Source: Buchnera aphidicola (Nurudea yanoniella)
GTDB lineage: Bacteria > Pseudomonadota > Gammaproteobacteria > Enterobacterales > Enterobacteriaceae
Reading direction: 5' to 3'
Assembly (NCBI GenBank): GCA_039829995.1
Contig: CP140036.1
Span: forward strand, 124,001-188,000
Length of the DNA: 64,000 bases
The translations under genes and the position numbers were made by a program. The notes below the pieces were generated by a model. It was given only the letters and a program-made list of their open reading frames with translations, had not been told where the DNA came from and did no database searches. Positions within the stretch are counted from its first letter, which is position 1. Every line of letters begins with the position of its first letter. Of this stretch, positions 38,015 through 49,427 are shown in pieces.

Positions 38015-40744
38015 ATGGCTATAATTTCTATAGATAAAAAAAAATATAATGTTAATGATTCAGAAAATTTATTACATGCTTGTCTATCACTTGGTTTTAA
38101 TTTACCTTATTTTTGTTGGCATCCTGTATTAGGCAGTATTGGTGCATGTCGTCAATGTGTTGTAAAGCAATATCATAATGATAAGGATACGATAGGAAGA
38201 TTAGTAGTATCTTGTATGACTCCTATTACGGATGATTTAATAATTTCTATAAATGATCATGAAGCGGTAGATTTTAGGAAAGGTATTATAGAGTTGTTAA
38301 TGACTAATCATCCACATGATTGTCCTATTTGTGAAGAAGGTGGAAATTGTCATCTTCAAGATATGACTGTAATGGCTAAACATTATATTAGACGATATAG
38401 ATTTTCAAAAAGAACTCATAAAAATCAAAATTTAGGACCTTTTATTCAACATGAAATGAATCGATGTATTTCTTGTTACAGATGTGTGCGTTATTACAAG
38501 GATTATGCTGATGGTACAGACTTTGGAGTTTTTGGAATTAGTAACAATATTTATTTTGGAAGGTTCAAAGAAGGACAATTAGAAAGCGAATTTTCGGGAA
38601 ATTTGATTGATGTTTGTCCTACTGGAGTTTTTACTGATAAGACACAGTCTGAAACATATACAAGAAAATGGGATTTACAATATGCCCCAAGTATTTGTCA
38701 GCATTGTTGTATTGGATGTAATATTAGTGTAGGTGAAAGGTATGGAAAAATATGTAAGATAGAAAATCGATATCATGGTAGTATTAATCGCTATTTTTTA
38801 TGTGATTTGGGGAGATTTAGTTATGGTTATTCCAATTTAAAAGATAGACCGAAATGGTCTATGCATCGCATTAATAGTAAGAAACAATATGTTTTAGATA
38901 GTATAGAACAGTCTATTAAATTAGTGTCTAAAAATTTAGAACGTTCTTCTAAAATAATTGGGATTGGTTCTAGCCGGGCTAGTTTAGAAAGTAATTATGC
39001 TTTGCAAAAATTAGTTGGACGAGAAAATTTTTCAATAGGATTATTACAAATAGAATTAGATTGTATACAATTAATAGAAAAAATTTTAAAAGATAGTGGT
39101 ATTTATGTGCCTACATTAAGAGAAATAGAAAATTATGACATGATTCTTGTTATTGGAGAGGATATTACTCAAACTTCTCCTATGGTAGCTTTATCTGTCA
39201 GGCAAGCAATCAAGAATAGTTCAAAAAAAATAGAATTTTCAAAGAAAATCCAAAAATGGCATTCATTAGCTATTAAAAATCTTTCTCAAAATATAAAAAA
39301 TAAATTATTTGTTATAAATACATGTTCAACCAAATTAGACGATATTTCTGAAATAAGTCATTTTTCTAATATAAATGATCAAGTACAATTATGTTTTCAA
39401 ATTGCGCATGAGCTTGATAAAACTTTTTCTAATTTTAGTAATTTGAGTATATGTGACATGAAAATAGTTAAAAAAATTGTTTTAGCTATGTTATCATCTA
39501 AAAATCCTCTTATTATTTCTGGTTCACATTGCAATAGTGTAGAATTAATTCAAGCTGTTCATAATATAGCAAAAGCATTAAAAAATTTGGAGAAAGAAGT
39601 TGGTTTAGTTCTTCTGACATCTGATTCTAATAGTTTAGGAATACAGTTGTTAAAAGGCATGTCATTAGAACAATCTATGGATAGTGTGCTCAAAGAAAAA
39701 TGTGATTCTATAATAATTTTAGAAAATGATTTATTTCGTTATTTTCCTGAATCTAAACTTTTAAATTGGTTTAGTAAGATTAAAAATATCATAGTTATTG
39801 ATCATCTTAATACTAAAACAATAAAAATAGGAAAAATAACTCTTCCAGCTTCTAATTCTTTTGAAAGTTCAGGAACAATTGTAAATTATGAAGGTCGAGC
39901 ACAGAGATTTTTTCAAGTATATGATACTGGATTTTACAATAAAAGTTTGCATATTTTAGATAGTTGGATGTGGTTGCATCTTATAGAATGTAAGTTGTAT
40001 AAGAAACCTAAGATCTGGTATACATTAGATGATGTTATTCATAGTATGTGTTCTGAAAATTATAGTTTACGAGAGATAAAATTTTTAGCTCCTAATTCAT
40101 CTTTTAGAGTTTTTAATCAAAAATTAGCAAGATCCTCACATCGTTCTAGTGGTCGTACATCAATGCGATCTAATATTAACGTTCATGAAGTTAAACAACC
40201 TGAAGATAAAAATTCTATGTTTTCTTTTTCTATGGAAGGATGCCAACAAATTTATAAATATTCTTCTTATATACCTTTTGCTTGGGTTCCTGGTTGGAAT
40301 TCAATACAGGCTTGGAACAAGTTTCAAAAAGAAATTAATGGAGAATTATATTGTGGAGATTCTGGAAGGAGGTTATTTTCATATGACCCATGTCAATCTA
40401 TTCCCTGGTTTGATAATATATCTTTTATTGTTACAGATTCTAGTTATTATGTGGTTCCATGTTATTTTTTGTTTGGAAGTGAGCAATTATCGCAATGGTC
40501 TTTGACAATTCAGGAAAATATATTTTATGTTGCAGGAATTATGAACACTCAAGATGCAAAAACTTTATCTATTCAATCTGGATCACAAATAGAATTTATT
40601 TGTTGTAAAACTAAATTTACGATAATTGTGCATTTATCGTCAAAAATGAAATCTAAGCAATTAGGTTTACCTTTGGGATATTCAAATTTTCCCTTATCTC
40701 TTTCTAGAAAAAAAGTTGTCGAGTTGCGTAAGATAATTGTATGA
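38015..40744 (+). CDS. nuoG: NADH-quinone oxidoreductase subunit G
   Basis: Large iron-sulfur subunit of the peripheral arm. 909 residues (E. coli 908). N-terminal 2Fe-2S ferredoxin domain (CWHPVLGSIGACRQC), the His-ligated cluster (NHPHDCPICEEGGNCHLQD), a further 4Fe-4S site (CISCYRCVRY), then the molybdopterin-oxidoreductase-like domain with CQHCCIGCNISV, the enterobacterial N7 cluster. The C-terminal half is more diverged, as usual for this non-catalytic part. Confidence 0.97.
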   Translation: MAIISIDKKKYNVNDSENLLHACLSLGFNLPYFCWHPVLGSIGACRQCVVKQYHNDKDTIGRLVVSCMTPITDDLIISINDHEAVDFRKGIIELLMTNHPHDCPICEEGGNCHLQDMTVMAKHYIRRYRFSKRTHKNQNLGPFIQHEMNRCISCYRCVRYYKDYADGTDFGVFGISNNIYFGRFKEGQLESEFSGNLIDVCPTGVFTDKTQSETYTRKWDLQYAPSICQHCCIGCNISVGERYGKICKIENRYHGSINRYFLCDLGRFSYGYSNLKDRPKWSMHRINSKKQYVLDSIEQSIKLVSKNLERSSKIIGIGSSRASLESNYALQKLVGRENFSIGLLQIELDCIQLIEKILKDSGIYVPTLREIENYDMILVIGEDITQTSPMVALSVRQAIKNSSKKIEFSKKIQKWHSLAIKNLSQNIKNKLFVINTCSTKLDDISEISHFSNINDQVQLCFQIAHELDKTFSNFSNLSICDMKIVKKIVLAMLSSKNPLIISGSHCNSVELIQAVHNIAKALKNLEKEVGLVLLTSDSNSLGIQLLKGMSLEQSMDSVLKEKCDSIIILENDLFRYFPESKLLNWFSKIKNIIVIDHLNTKTIKIGKITLPASNSFESSGTIVNYEGRAQRFFQVYDTGFYNKSLHILDSWMWLHLIECKLYKKPKIWYTLDDVIHSMCSENYSLREIKFLAPNSSFRVFNQKLARSSHRSSGRTSMRSNINVHEVKQPEDKNSMFSFSMEGCQQIYKYSSYIPFAWVPGWNSIQAWNKFQKEINGELYCGDSGRRLFSYDPCQSIPWFDNISFIVTDSSYYVVPCYFLFGSEQLSQWSLTIQENIFYVAGIMNTQDAKTLSIQSGSQIEFICCKTKFTIIVHLSSKMKSKQLGLPLGYSNFPLSLSRKKVVELRKIIV

Positions 40745-40774
40745 TTAGTTTTTAATATTTTTCGGAAATAAAAT

Positions 40775-41713
40775 GTGTTAATTTTAAAATCGGTTTTATT
40801 ATTGTTCTTTGTTTTTTTATTTGCAGCAATCATGAGTATTTTAGAACGTAGAATATTAGGTTTCTTACAAAATCGACACGGACCTAATAGAGTGGGATGG
40901 CACGGAACATTACAAATAGCAGCAGATATGATAAAAATATTTTTCAAAGAAGATTGGATTCCTGGATTTAGTAAACGAGCAATTTTTGTTTTATCTCCCA
41001 TTTTGGGGTTTGTTTTTTTGTTCCTTGTTATGGCAATTATACCAGTTAGTCGTAGTTTTGTTGTAATAGATTTAAATATAGGTATTTTATTTTTTTTAAT
41101 GATGGCATCTCTTTCAGTATATTCTGTTTTGCTTGCAGGTTGGTCTAGTAATAGTAAGTATGCATTGTTAGGAGCTATTCGTGCTACTGCACAAACATTA
41201 TCGTATGAAGTTTTTTTAGGTCTTTCGTTAATGGGAGTTGTAGCTCGTGCCAAATCATTTAATATGATTTCTATTGTTAATAGTCAGGTTTCTATGTGGA
41301 ATTGTATTCCTCAATTTTTTGGATTAATAACATTTTTAATAGCAGGTTTAGCATTATGTCATCGTCATCCTTTTGATCAACCGGAATCTGAACAAGAATT
41401 ATCAGATGGCTATCATATTGAATATTCAGGTATGAAATTTGGTTTGTTCTTTATTAGTGAATATATTTCTATTATTGTTATTTCGAGTTTAATTACAACA
41501 ATGTTTTTTGGTGGTTGGTTAGGATTTGGATTTTCTTCAATTTTTTTATTTTTTTTAAAAACTGTGTTTTTTATTTTTTTATTTATTTTAATTCGGGCTT
41601 CTTTGCCTCGACCTCGTTATGATAAAGTAATATTGTTTGGATGGAAATTTTGTTTTCCTTTAACTTTAATAAATTTAATATTTACTGCTATTTTTATATT
41701 GTATAAATTTTAG
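40775..41713 (+). CDS. nuoH: NADH-quinone oxidoreductase subunit H
   Basis: Membrane subunit that forms the quinone tunnel with NuoB and NuoD. Starts at GTG; an in-frame TAA two codons upstream rules out an earlier start, so the protein (312 residues) lacks about 13 N-terminal residues of E. coli NuoH (325). Strongly conserved cytoplasmic loops: [55 protein letters not shown] (in two parts) and [10 protein letters not shown]. Eight membrane segments expected. Only a weak GGA precedes the start. Confidence 0.95.
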   Translation: MLILKSVLLLFFVFLFAAIMSILERRILGFLQNRHGPNRVGWHGTLQIAADMIKIFFKEDWIPGFSKRAIFVLSPILGFVFLFLVMAIIPVSRSFVVIDLNIGILFFLMMASLSVYSVLLAGWSSNSKYALLGAIRATAQTLSYEVFLGLSLMGVVARAKSFNMISIVNSQVSMWNCIPQFFGLITFLIAGLALCHRHPFDQPESEQELSDGYHIEYSGMKFGLFFISEYISIIVISSLITTMFFGGWLGFGFSSIFLFFLKTVFFIFLFILIRASLPRPRYDKVILFGWKFCFPLTLINLIFTAIFILYKF

Positions 41714-41728
41714 TAAGAGATAAGTTAT

Positions 41729-42274
41729 ATGAAAATTTTAGAAGTAATGTATTTTCTATTTAGTCAAATTCGAAGTATTTGGTTAACTTTTATTAATATT
41801 TTCTCAAAGCGAGAAACTATAATGTATCCTGAAAAACCTATTTATCTTCCTCCGAGATATAGAGGTCGTATTATATTATCTCGTACTTTACAAGGAGAAG
41901 AACGATGTGTAGCTTGTAATTTGTGCTCTGTGGTTTGTCCTGTAGGCTGTATTTCTTTAAAAAAATCTTCTTTAAAATCTTATAATCGTTGGTATCCAAA
42001 ATTTTTTCGAATAAACTTTTCCCGTTGTATATTTTGTGGATTATGTGAAGAAGCTTGTCCTACTGCTGCTATTCAATTAATTCCTGATTTCGAGTTATCA
42101 GAATATAAGAGACAAGATTTGGTTTATGAAAAAGAAGATTTATTAATTTCAGGACCGGGAAAATATTCTGATTATAACTTTTATAGTTTTTCAGGTGTAA
42201 AAGTACAAAATAGAGACAAGGGTAATTTAGATTATGAATCTTATCCTATTGATGTTAAGACATTATTACCTTAA
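41729..42274 (+). CDS. nuoI: NADH-quinone oxidoreductase subunit I
   Basis: Ferredoxin-like subunit holding the two 4Fe-4S clusters N6a and N6b on the path to N2. 181 residues (E. coli 180). Two complete Cys motifs: [15 protein letters not shown] at about 60 and [16 protein letters not shown] at about 100. Starts 15 bases after nuoH. Confidence 0.97.
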   Translation: MKILEVMYFLFSQIRSIWLTFINIFSKRETIMYPEKPIYLPPRYRGRIILSRTLQGEERCVACNLCSVVCPVGCISLKKSSLKSYNRWYPKFFRINFSRCIFCGLCEEACPTAAIQLIPDFELSEYKRQDLVYEKEDLLISGPGKYSDYNFYSFSGVKVQNRDKGNLDYESYPIDVKTLLP

Positions 42275-42285
42275 GGAATAATGAT

Positions 42286-42780
42286 ATGGAATTATCTTTT
42301 TATGGTTTTGGATTAATGTCTATTATTTTTACAGTTTTTACAATTTTTAGCAAAAATCCAATGTATTCTTTGATTTTTTTAATAGCATCTTTTTTATCTA
42401 CATCAGGTGTCTTTTTTTCATTAGGAGCATTTTTTGCAGCAGCATTAGAAGTAATAATTTATTCTGGTGCTATAATGGTTTTATTTGTATTTGTTATTAT
42501 GATGTTTAATTTTAAAAATTTTACATCTTGTTCTACAATATCTAATATATCGTTTATAAAATTGGTAGCACTCAGTATTATTTTTTTAGCATTAGTTTTG
42601 AGTGTATTTTTATTTTTGTCTAATTTAAGTGATAAATATATATATAATATTATTATTAGCACACATGAAGTAGGAATAAAATTATTTCAAGATTATATTT
42701 TAATAATTGAATTAGTATCAATGTTACTTTTAACTTCCTTAATAATAGTGTTTCATATTGGAAAAAAAAAAGATAAGTAA
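42286..42780 (+). CDS. nuoJ: NADH-quinone oxidoreductase subunit J
   Basis: Membrane-arm subunit with five hydrophobic segments. 164 residues, shorter than E. coli (184) because the C-terminal tail is missing. Conserved FSKNPMYSLIFLIASFLSTSGVFF and EVIIYSGAIMVLFVFVIMMFN, the third helix with the pi-bulge involved in coupling. A 10-A tract near the 3' end (KKK before the final DK) is in frame, in contrast to the tracts in ribF and ackA. Confidence 0.95.
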   Translation: MELSFYGFGLMSIIFTVFTIFSKNPMYSLIFLIASFLSTSGVFFSLGAFFAAALEVIIYSGAIMVLFVFVIMMFNFKNFTSCSTISNISFIKLVALSIIFLALVLSVFLFLSNLSDKYIYNIIISTHEVGIKLFQDYILIIELVSMLLLTSLIIVFHIGKKKDK

Positions 42781-42812
42781 AACTTTTATTCATTTATGAG
42801 GATTAAATATGT

Positions 42813-43115
42813 ATGATTCCTTTATTCCATGGTCTATTTTTATCTTCAGTTTTATTAATTCTAGGTTTTTTATCTTTAATAATACATAAAAATATTTTAT
42901 GTATGTTGATTAGTTTAGAAATTATGCTTAATGCTGCTGCATTAGCATTAGTAGTTGTAGGTAGTTATTGGAATCAAGTAGATGGACAAATCATGTATAT
43001 CTTAATCGTGACTTTAGGTGCTTCAGAATCAGGAATAGGGTTAGCACTTTTAATACAATGTTATCGCAAATTTAAAACTTTAAATATTGATAAATTAAGT
43101 GAGATGCATGGATGA
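42813..43115 (+). CDS. nuoK: NADH-quinone oxidoreductase subunit K
   Basis: Three-helix membrane subunit of the proton path. Exactly 100 residues, as in E. coli, starting MIPLFHGLF. The two conserved membrane glutamates are present, in [13 protein letters not shown] and [20 protein letters not shown] lies about 13 bases before the ATG. The TGA overlaps the nuoL ATG by four bases. Confidence 0.96.
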   Translation: MIPLFHGLFLSSVLLILGFLSLIIHKNILCMLISLEIMLNAAALALVVVGSYWNQVDGQIMYILIVTLGASESGIGLALLIQCYRKFKTLNIDKLSEMHG

Positions 43116-44953
43116 ATATTATTCATATAATAGTTTTATTTCCTTTAATAAGTTGTGTAGCATTATTATTTTTTAAGAAAATTTTTTCTGATTCTCAGGT
43201 TATAAAGTTTTCAGTAGGATCTATATTAGTATCTATGTTTTTTTCTATATATTTCATAAAAAATTTTTCTTATCAGAATGATAATATATTTGTTGAAACG
43301 TTGTGGACATTTATAGCTGTTGATAATTTTCAAATTAATTTTGGATTTTTAATAGATGGTTTGTCTCTCACAATGTTGATTATGGTGACTTGCATTGGTT
43401 TTTTAGTTCATTTATTTTCTTCTTGGTATATGGGATTTAAAACGCAGTTATCAAGTTTTTTTGCATATATGAACTTATTTATTTTTAGTATGATTGTATT
43501 AGTTTTATCAGATAATTTGATATTTATGTTTTTAGGATGGGAAGGAGTAGGAATATGTTCTTATTTGTTAGTAGGATATTATTACAAGAATATTAATGCT
43601 GGTTACGCTGCTTTAAAAGGATTTTTCATTACTCGCATTGGAGACGTTTTTTTATTATTATCAATATTTTTAATTTATAAAGAATTTGGAACGACTAATT
43701 TTGAAGAATTGAAATTAATTTTTAAAATGATCAAAATAAAGGAACATATATTTTCATTACATCTTATTACTATTTTTTTATTATTGGGAGCTATAGGGAA
43801 ATCTGCTCAAATTCCGTTACAAACATGGTTAGCAGACGCAATGATGGGCCCAACCCCGGTATCTGCTTTAATACATGCAGCTACTATGGTAACAGCTGGA
43901 ATTTATTTAATTTCAAGAACTTATTTTTTATTTTCATTAATTCCAGTAGTTTTATATATTTTGGGAATAATAGGTAGTATTACTTTAATTGTTTCTTGCT
44001 GTTCAGCATTAGTTCAAACTGATGTAAAACGTATATTGGCATATTCTACTATGAGTCAAATAAGTTACATGTTTATTGCATTAAGTATGCAAAACTGGAC
44101 AGCTGCTATTCAACATTTAGTTGCACATGCCATTTTTAAGGCTCTTATTTTTCTCGCCGCCGGTTCAATAATTATTTTGTTAAAAAATGAAAAAAATATT
44201 TTTAAAATGGGAGGTTTAAAACGTCATATTCCTTTACTATATATATCTTTTTTAGTTGGTGGATCTTCTCTTGCTTCATTTCCATTTATTACATCAGGAT
44301 TTTATAGTAAAAGAAATATCTTGTTTTTTGCTTTTGAAAATAATTTTATGCTGTTTTTTATATCGGGATTGATCGGTTTATTTCTAACTACATTGTATAC
44401 ATATAGAATGATATTTGTTATTTTTTTTGGAACTACAAAAAGAAAACTTCTGTCTCCTACAGAGTTTACTCATAGTTTTCCATTAATTGTACTCATAATA
44501 TTTTCTACATTTATTGAATTGTATATAAATTTTCCATTATTTCAAACATTTTCTATAGAAAAAAAAGTTATTCATTTTAATTTTTATTTAGAAATAATAT
44601 GCAGTTTTATATCTTTATTTGGTATTTCTTTATCTTATTATTTATGGGTAGTCAATAAAAAAATTATTAATAATTTATTATGTACTAAAGTAGGGATTTT
44701 TTTCAACCAGTTTTTTTTTAATGCTTGTGGTTTTGATTATATATATAACGTTTTATTTGTAAATCCATATCTTTATATTACTAAATTTCTAATGTTTGAT
44801 CCTTTAGGTAATTTTTTCAATCATTTTAAAAATTTGTTTTATTTTATTTATCGTAATTTTGTTTTTATACATAATGGTTATTTAAGAGCATATTTGTTAT
44901 GGATTTTATTAGGATGCATAGCTTGTTTAGAAACTATAATTTTATACGTTTAA
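43112..44953 (+). CDS. nuoL: NADH-quinone oxidoreductase subunit L
   Basis: Antiporter-like distal subunit of the membrane arm, with the long lateral helix at its C-terminus. 613 residues, as in E. coli. The proton-path residues are kept: Glu in [16 protein letters not shown] and Lys in [19 protein letters not shown], then [20 protein letters not shown]. It overlaps nuoK by 4 bases; 107 AT-rich bases separate it from nuoM. Confidence 0.97.
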   Translation: MNIIHIIVLFPLISCVALLFFKKIFSDSQVIKFSVGSILVSMFFSIYFIKNFSYQNDNIFVETLWTFIAVDNFQINFGFLIDGLSLTMLIMVTCIGFLVHLFSSWYMGFKTQLSSFFAYMNLFIFSMIVLVLSDNLIFMFLGWEGVGICSYLLVGYYYKNINAGYAALKGFFITRIGDVFLLLSIFLIYKEFGTTNFEELKLIFKMIKIKEHIFSLHLITIFLLLGAIGKSAQIPLQTWLADAMMGPTPVSALIHAATMVTAGIYLISRTYFLFSLIPVVLYILGIIGSITLIVSCCSALVQTDVKRILAYSTMSQISYMFIALSMQNWTAAIQHLVAHAIFKALIFLAAGSIIILLKNEKNIFKMGGLKRHIPLLYISFLVGGSSLASFPFITSGFYSKRNILFFAFENNFMLFFISGLIGLFLTTLYTYRMIFVIFFGTTKRKLLSPTEFTHSFPLIVLIIFSTFIELYINFPLFQTFSIEKKVIHFNFYLEIICSFISLFGISLSYYLWVVNKKIINNLLCTKVGIFFNQFFFNACGFDYIYNVLFVNPYLYITKFLMFDPLGNFFNHFKNLFYFIYRNFVFIHNGYLRAYLLWILLGCIACLETIILYV

Positions 44954-45060
44954 AAATATTGATAATAATTTTAAAGTTATTAGATAAAAATTTTTCATTA
45001 TTTTATAAATTTTTATTAATTTTATTAAGTTAGTGAACTAAAATCAGGAATATAATTGAC

Positions 45061-46599
45061 ATGATACTTCCTATTTTTATTTTAATTCCATTTTTAGGTG
45101 GAATTGCATGTTGGTGTTTTGATCAATATGGTATAAAAATTTCGCATTATATTGCATTGGTATTAACAAGTTTATTATTTGTTTTATCTTTTTCTTGTTT
45201 ATTTTGTGATTTAACAATTTTTGTTTCTCATTCATATAAATCTTTTTGGAACTTTGAATATCAAACTTCTTGGATTCCACAATTAGGAATTACTTTTTAT
45301 TTAGCTGCTGATAGTTTGTCAATTTTAATGTTGGTTTTGACTAATTTTTTAGGAATGATATCAGTACTTTGTTCATGGAACAGAATCGAAAAAAAAATTG
45401 GTTTTTTTTATTTGAATTTATTATGGATTTTAAGTTTTTCCGTAGGTATTTTTTTGTCTATTGATCTTTTTTTATTTTTCTTTTTTTGGGAAATAATAAT
45501 TTTTCCAATGTATTTTTTAATTATATTATGGGGATATAAAGTTAATAGTAAAAATACATGTTTAAATAGGTACATAGCAGCTAATAAGTTTTTTATATAT
45601 TCTCAATTTTCTGGTTTAATCTTATTATTTTCAATATTACTTTTAGTTTATTCTAATTATACATGTACTCATGTTTTAAGTTTTAACTATGATATATTAC
45701 GTAATGTGTCTCTTGGTATTTTTATGGAAACTTTTATTATGATTGGTTTCTTTTTAGCTTTTTCTATAAAAATTCCTATAGTTCCATTTCACGATTGGTT
45801 TCCAGATTTTCATACATATTCTCCTATTTCAGGTGCTTTAGATATTTCTGGAATTTTATTGAAAACGGCTATTTATGCACTGTTACGATTTAATATTCCT
45901 TTTTTTCCACATGCTTCGTTTATTTTTTCATCTATTTTTATGTATTTAGGAGTTATAACAATATTTTATTCTATATTTGTAGCTTTTTTTCAAGTTGACA
46001 TTAAACGTTTAATAGCTTATATGTCAATGTCACATACAGGATTTTTATTAATTGCTGTGTTTAGTGCTAATCAAATAGCATATCAAGGAATAATTATTCA
46101 TGTTATTTCTTATGCCATTTCTACTTCTGCTTTATATTGTCTTGTAGGTCAAGTATTTCAACGTACTAATACTCGGAATATGAAAGAAATAGGTGGTTTA
46201 TGGTCAAAAATGAATTGGATACCTAGTTTATCTTTGTTTTTTGCAGTCGCAAATTTAGGAATTCCAGGAACAGGTAATTTCGTTGGCGAGTTTATGATAT
46301 TATTTGGAACATTTAATAAAAATATGTTTTTGATTAGTGTTGTTTCTTTTTCTTTAATTTTTACAGCATTATGTTCATTAAATATGATACAAAAAATATA
46401 TTTTGGTCCTTATTTTTATAAAAAAAATAAAGTTTTTATTAAAAACGTTTCTTTCCGAGAAATATTTATATCAATGTTACTATTGACAGTTTTGATTTTA
46501 ATTGGAGTGTTTCCTAACATAATTTTACATATATCTGAGTTTCCACTAAATAATATTCGAACGATTTTTTTTAATTCTATTTCAATGACAAGGTTATAA
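45061..46599 (+). CDS. nuoM: NADH-quinone oxidoreductase subunit M
   Basis: Second antiporter-like membrane subunit. 512 residues (E. coli 509). Conserved Glu in FFFWEIIIFPMYFLI and Lys in FSIKIPIVPFHDWFPD, followed by SGILLKTAIYALLRFN with the second key Lys. AGGA lies 12 bases before the start. It runs into nuoN after 6 bases. Confidence 0.97.
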   Translation: MILPIFILIPFLGGIACWCFDQYGIKISHYIALVLTSLLFVLSFSCLFCDLTIFVSHSYKSFWNFEYQTSWIPQLGITFYLAADSLSILMLVLTNFLGMISVLCSWNRIEKKIGFFYLNLLWILSFSVGIFLSIDLFLFFFFWEIIIFPMYFLIILWGYKVNSKNTCLNRYIAANKFFIYSQFSGLILLFSILLLVYSNYTCTHVLSFNYDILRNVSLGIFMETFIMIGFFLAFSIKIPIVPFHDWFPDFHTYSPISGALDISGILLKTAIYALLRFNIPFFPHASFIFSSIFMYLGVITIFYSIFVAFFQVDIKRLIAYMSMSHTGFLLIAVFSANQIAYQGIIIHVISYAISTSALYCLVGQVFQRTNTRNMKEIGGLWSKMNWIPSLSLFFAVANLGIPGTGNFVGEFMILFGTFNKNMFLISVVSFSLIFTALCSLNMIQKIYFGPYFYKKNKVFIKNVSFREIFISMLLLTVLILIGVFPNIILHISEFPLNNIRTIFFNSISMTRL

Positions 46600-46605
46600 G
46601 TTTCG

Positions 46606-48081
46606 ATGATGATTACTTCAGAACAGTTAATAGTTCTTTGTCCATTTTTAATTTTATTATTGACTGTAATAACAATAATTTTACTTATTTCATATTATCG
46701 TAACCATTTTTCTATTTTTTTATGTTCTATTATAGGATTAGTATTTACTTTATTATTTTTATATATAGTTCAAAAAAATATACCTATAGATATTACTATA
46801 TTGTTTCATATAGATAAGTATTCGTTTTTATATATCTTAGTGGTTATTGTATCGAGTATTATTTCGTGTATATTTTCATATTTTGCATTAAAGAATTCAC
46901 ATTATAATAAAGAAGAATTTTATTTATTATTAGTACTTTCTACAATTGGTTGTATTTCATTAATTATTTCTAATCATATGTTTTCTTTATTTATTGGAAT
47001 GGAATTGATTTTTTTACCTACTTTAGGATTGATTTCATATACATATTATAAAAAACGTTCATTAGAAGCGGCCCTAAAATATATGATTTTGTCTTGTTCA
47101 ATTTCAGTATTAGCATTGTTTGGAATTGCTTTAGTATATTCTATTACAGGTAGTTTAACATTTTCTAGTGTGATATATGAATGTGTTGTATCTTCTTTAA
47201 GTCCAAATTATATTTTTTTATGTGGTTTAGGATTAATTATTTTATCGTTTTTCTTCAAGCTATCTGTATTTCCATTTCATATATGGATTTCAGATGTTTA
47301 TGAAGGAACAGAACCAACGGTATTAATGTATTTTTCCACTGCTGTAAAAATTGCAGTGTTCAGTGTATTTTTTAAGATATTTATTTTTTTAACATTTTTT
47401 AATGTAAAGTTTTTTCATATTGTATTCGAAGTAATATCCTGTTGTTCCATTATTTTTGGAAGTTTCATGGCTTTATTCCAAACCAATATCAAGAGATTTT
47501 TAGGATATTCTTCTATTTCTCAATTTGGATATTTGTTAATATTATTATTATCTTCTAAAAATTTTGATTTTTCTTTAGAAGCTGTAGGCATATATTTAAT
47601 AAGTTATTTTTTATCTAGTATTGGAATTTTTGGATTAATTAGTGTTCTTTCTAATTTAAATTATACATGGAAATGTGATTTTATTAAATTTTATCATGGA
47701 TTGTTTTGGAAAAATTCGGTTTTATCGACTATACTAAGTATATTTTTGTTTTCTTTTTCTGGCATTCCTATAACTATTGGTTTTATTGGAAAGTTTTATA
47801 TTTTATCTTTAATAATTAGAGAAAACTTATGGTTATTAGGTATTATGTTTTTGATAGGATCAATTTTAGGTATATATTCATATTTAAGTATAGTAACTAA
47901 ATTTTATCTATATCCGCAAGTTTTTAGTAAAGAAGATAAAATAGTTTTAGATATATACAGTAAAAATTGTATATTATTTTTATTAGCAATATCTTTATTG
48001 ATATTAGTATTAGGTATTTATCCAAATTTAATAATTGGTATAATGTCAACATATAAACCTATTTTATTTGTTAATCTTTAG
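46606..48081 (+). CDS. nuoN: NADH-quinone oxidoreductase subunit N
   Basis: Third antiporter-like subunit, next to NuoK. 491 residues (E. coli 485). Conserved Glu in GMELIFLPTLG, LEAALKYMILSC with its Lys, and FFKLSVFPFHIWISDVYEGTEPTVLMYFSTAVKIAVF. Last gene of the nuo operon, so the whole 13-gene complex I is intact, with no pseudogene among its subunits. I see no strong terminator in the gap before folC. Confidence 0.97.
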   Translation: MMITSEQLIVLCPFLILLLTVITIILLISYYRNHFSIFLCSIIGLVFTLLFLYIVQKNIPIDITILFHIDKYSFLYILVVIVSSIISCIFSYFALKNSHYNKEEFYLLLVLSTIGCISLIISNHMFSLFIGMELIFLPTLGLISYTYYKKRSLEAALKYMILSCSISVLALFGIALVYSITGSLTFSSVIYECVVSSLSPNYIFLCGLGLIILSFFFKLSVFPFHIWISDVYEGTEPTVLMYFSTAVKIAVFSVFFKIFIFLTFFNVKFFHIVFEVISCCSIIFGSFMALFQTNIKRFLGYSSISQFGYLLILLLSSKNFDFSLEAVGIYLISYFLSSIGIFGLISVLSNLNYTWKCDFIKFYHGLFWKNSVLSTILSIFLFSFSGIPITIGFIGKFYILSLIIRENLWLLGIMFLIGSILGIYSYLSIVTKFYLYPQVFSKEDKIVLDIYSKNCILFLLAISLLILVLGIYPNLIIGIMSTYKPILFVNL

Positions 48082-48133
48082 AGATTTTTTCTTATTTTTT
48101 TAAAAGAAATGTTTTTTGGTATGTAAAACATAT

Positions 48134-49378
48134 ATGAATGTAAATAAAAATAGATCGTTTTTTGAGTGGATTAATTATATTAAAGAATTTCGTTTTGATG
48201 TTCAAAAAAATCATTTTAAAAATATCGTTTATGTTGCTAAAAAATTAGGTATATTAAATTCTAATATGTTTATTTATATAGTAGGAGGAACTAATGGAAA
48301 AGGAACAACGTGTTATATTTTAGAAAAAATTTTATTAAAACATGGATATAAAGTTGGATTATATACTTCTCCACATTTATTTCGATATACTGAACGAGTA
48401 CGCATTAATGGGGTTGAGCTGGAAGAAGATTTGCATATTATTTCGTTTAATAATGTTGAAATAGCAAGAGGTACATTATTTTTAACTTATTATGATTTTA
48501 TTACTTTATCTGCTTTATATTTATTTAAACATAGTAAATTAGATATCATTATTTTAGAAGTAGGTTTAGGAGGTAGATTAGATGCAACGAATGTAATTAC
48601 TCCTAATATTTCTGTTATTACGAATATAAGTTTGGATCATATCGAAATATTAGGAAATAATCGACATTTGATTAGTATTGAAAAAATTGGAATTTTAAGA
48701 AGTAGAAAAATAGCAATAATTTCTGAAACAAATTTTTCGAGAGTAGCAAAAAAAATTGTTTATAAAAATAATGTAAAAATTAGATTAATACATCAGGATT
48801 GGTTTTATAAAAAATACAATAATTTCTGGTCTTTTATGAATAAATATCATTGTTTTTTAAATCTTCCTTTGCCAAATGTTCCTTTAGTTAATGCTGCTAC
48901 TGCGTTAGCAGCAATTTCTGAATCAGAAATTGTTTTAAATAAGTATATTATTAAAAATTGTTTTCAAGATATATCAATTCCTGGTCGGTTTCAAGTATTA
49001 TCTTATAATCCAAAAATAATTTTAGATGTAGCACATAATAGTTGCGCAGTAAATTATTTATTTGGAAAATTAGTTAATATGAAAGTTTTAGGAAAGATAT
49101 ATGTTATAATAGGATTATTAAAAGGTAAAGATATATTAAACATTGTTACTCCATTAGTTACAATAGTAAGTTTTTGGTATTGTGTTAGATTAAATACGAA
49201 AAGAAGTATTTCTCCTAGAAAAATAGTGCAATTTCTTCCAATTAATTCTTCTGAAATATGCGTTAATATTGAGTATGCCTGGAGAAAAGTTCAAAATATT
49301 GTAAGTATTAATGACGTGATTTTAATATTTGGATCTTTTTTTACAGTGAGAGAAATATATAAATTTTTAATAAATTAA
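48134..49378 (+). CDS. folC: Folylpolyglutamate synthase / dihydrofolate synthase
   Basis: Adds glutamate to dihydropteroate and to folates. The frame is open from a TTG at 48116; I place the start at the ATG at 48134 (414 residues; E. coli 422), since alignment to E. coli does not decide and neither start has a good Shine-Dalgarno. Mur-ligase fold: P-loop GGTNGKGTTCY, YTSPHLFRYTERVRING, EVGLGGRLDATN, the region holding the modified lysine (IEKIGILR), PGRFQVL and LDVAHN. It follows nuoN by about 50 bases and may be read with it. Confidence 0.94.
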   Translation: MNVNKNRSFFEWINYIKEFRFDVQKNHFKNIVYVAKKLGILNSNMFIYIVGGTNGKGTTCYILEKILLKHGYKVGLYTSPHLFRYTERVRINGVELEEDLHIISFNNVEIARGTLFLTYYDFITLSALYLFKHSKLDIIILEVGLGGRLDATNVITPNISVITNISLDHIEILGNNRHLISIEKIGILRSRKIAIISETNFSRVAKKIVYKNNVKIRLIHQDWFYKKYNNFWSFMNKYHCFLNLPLPNVPLVNAATALAAISESEIVLNKYIIKNCFQDISIPGRFQVLSYNPKIILDVAHNSCAVNYLFGKLVNMKVLGKIYVIIGLLKGKDILNIVTPLVTIVSFWYCVRLNTKRSISPRKIVQFLPINSSEICVNIEYAWRKVQNIVSINDVILIFGSFFTVREIYKFLIN

Positions 49379-49427
49379 TAACATTTTTCAAAAAATTCTT
49401 TGTTTTTAATAAAATATTGAACATTTT

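Noticed and set aside
40573..41253. 226-codon open frame antisense to the nuoG-nuoH junction
   Set aside because: It lies opposite two well-supported genes, has no recognisable motif or good start context, and low-GC coding DNA often leaves long open antisense frames.
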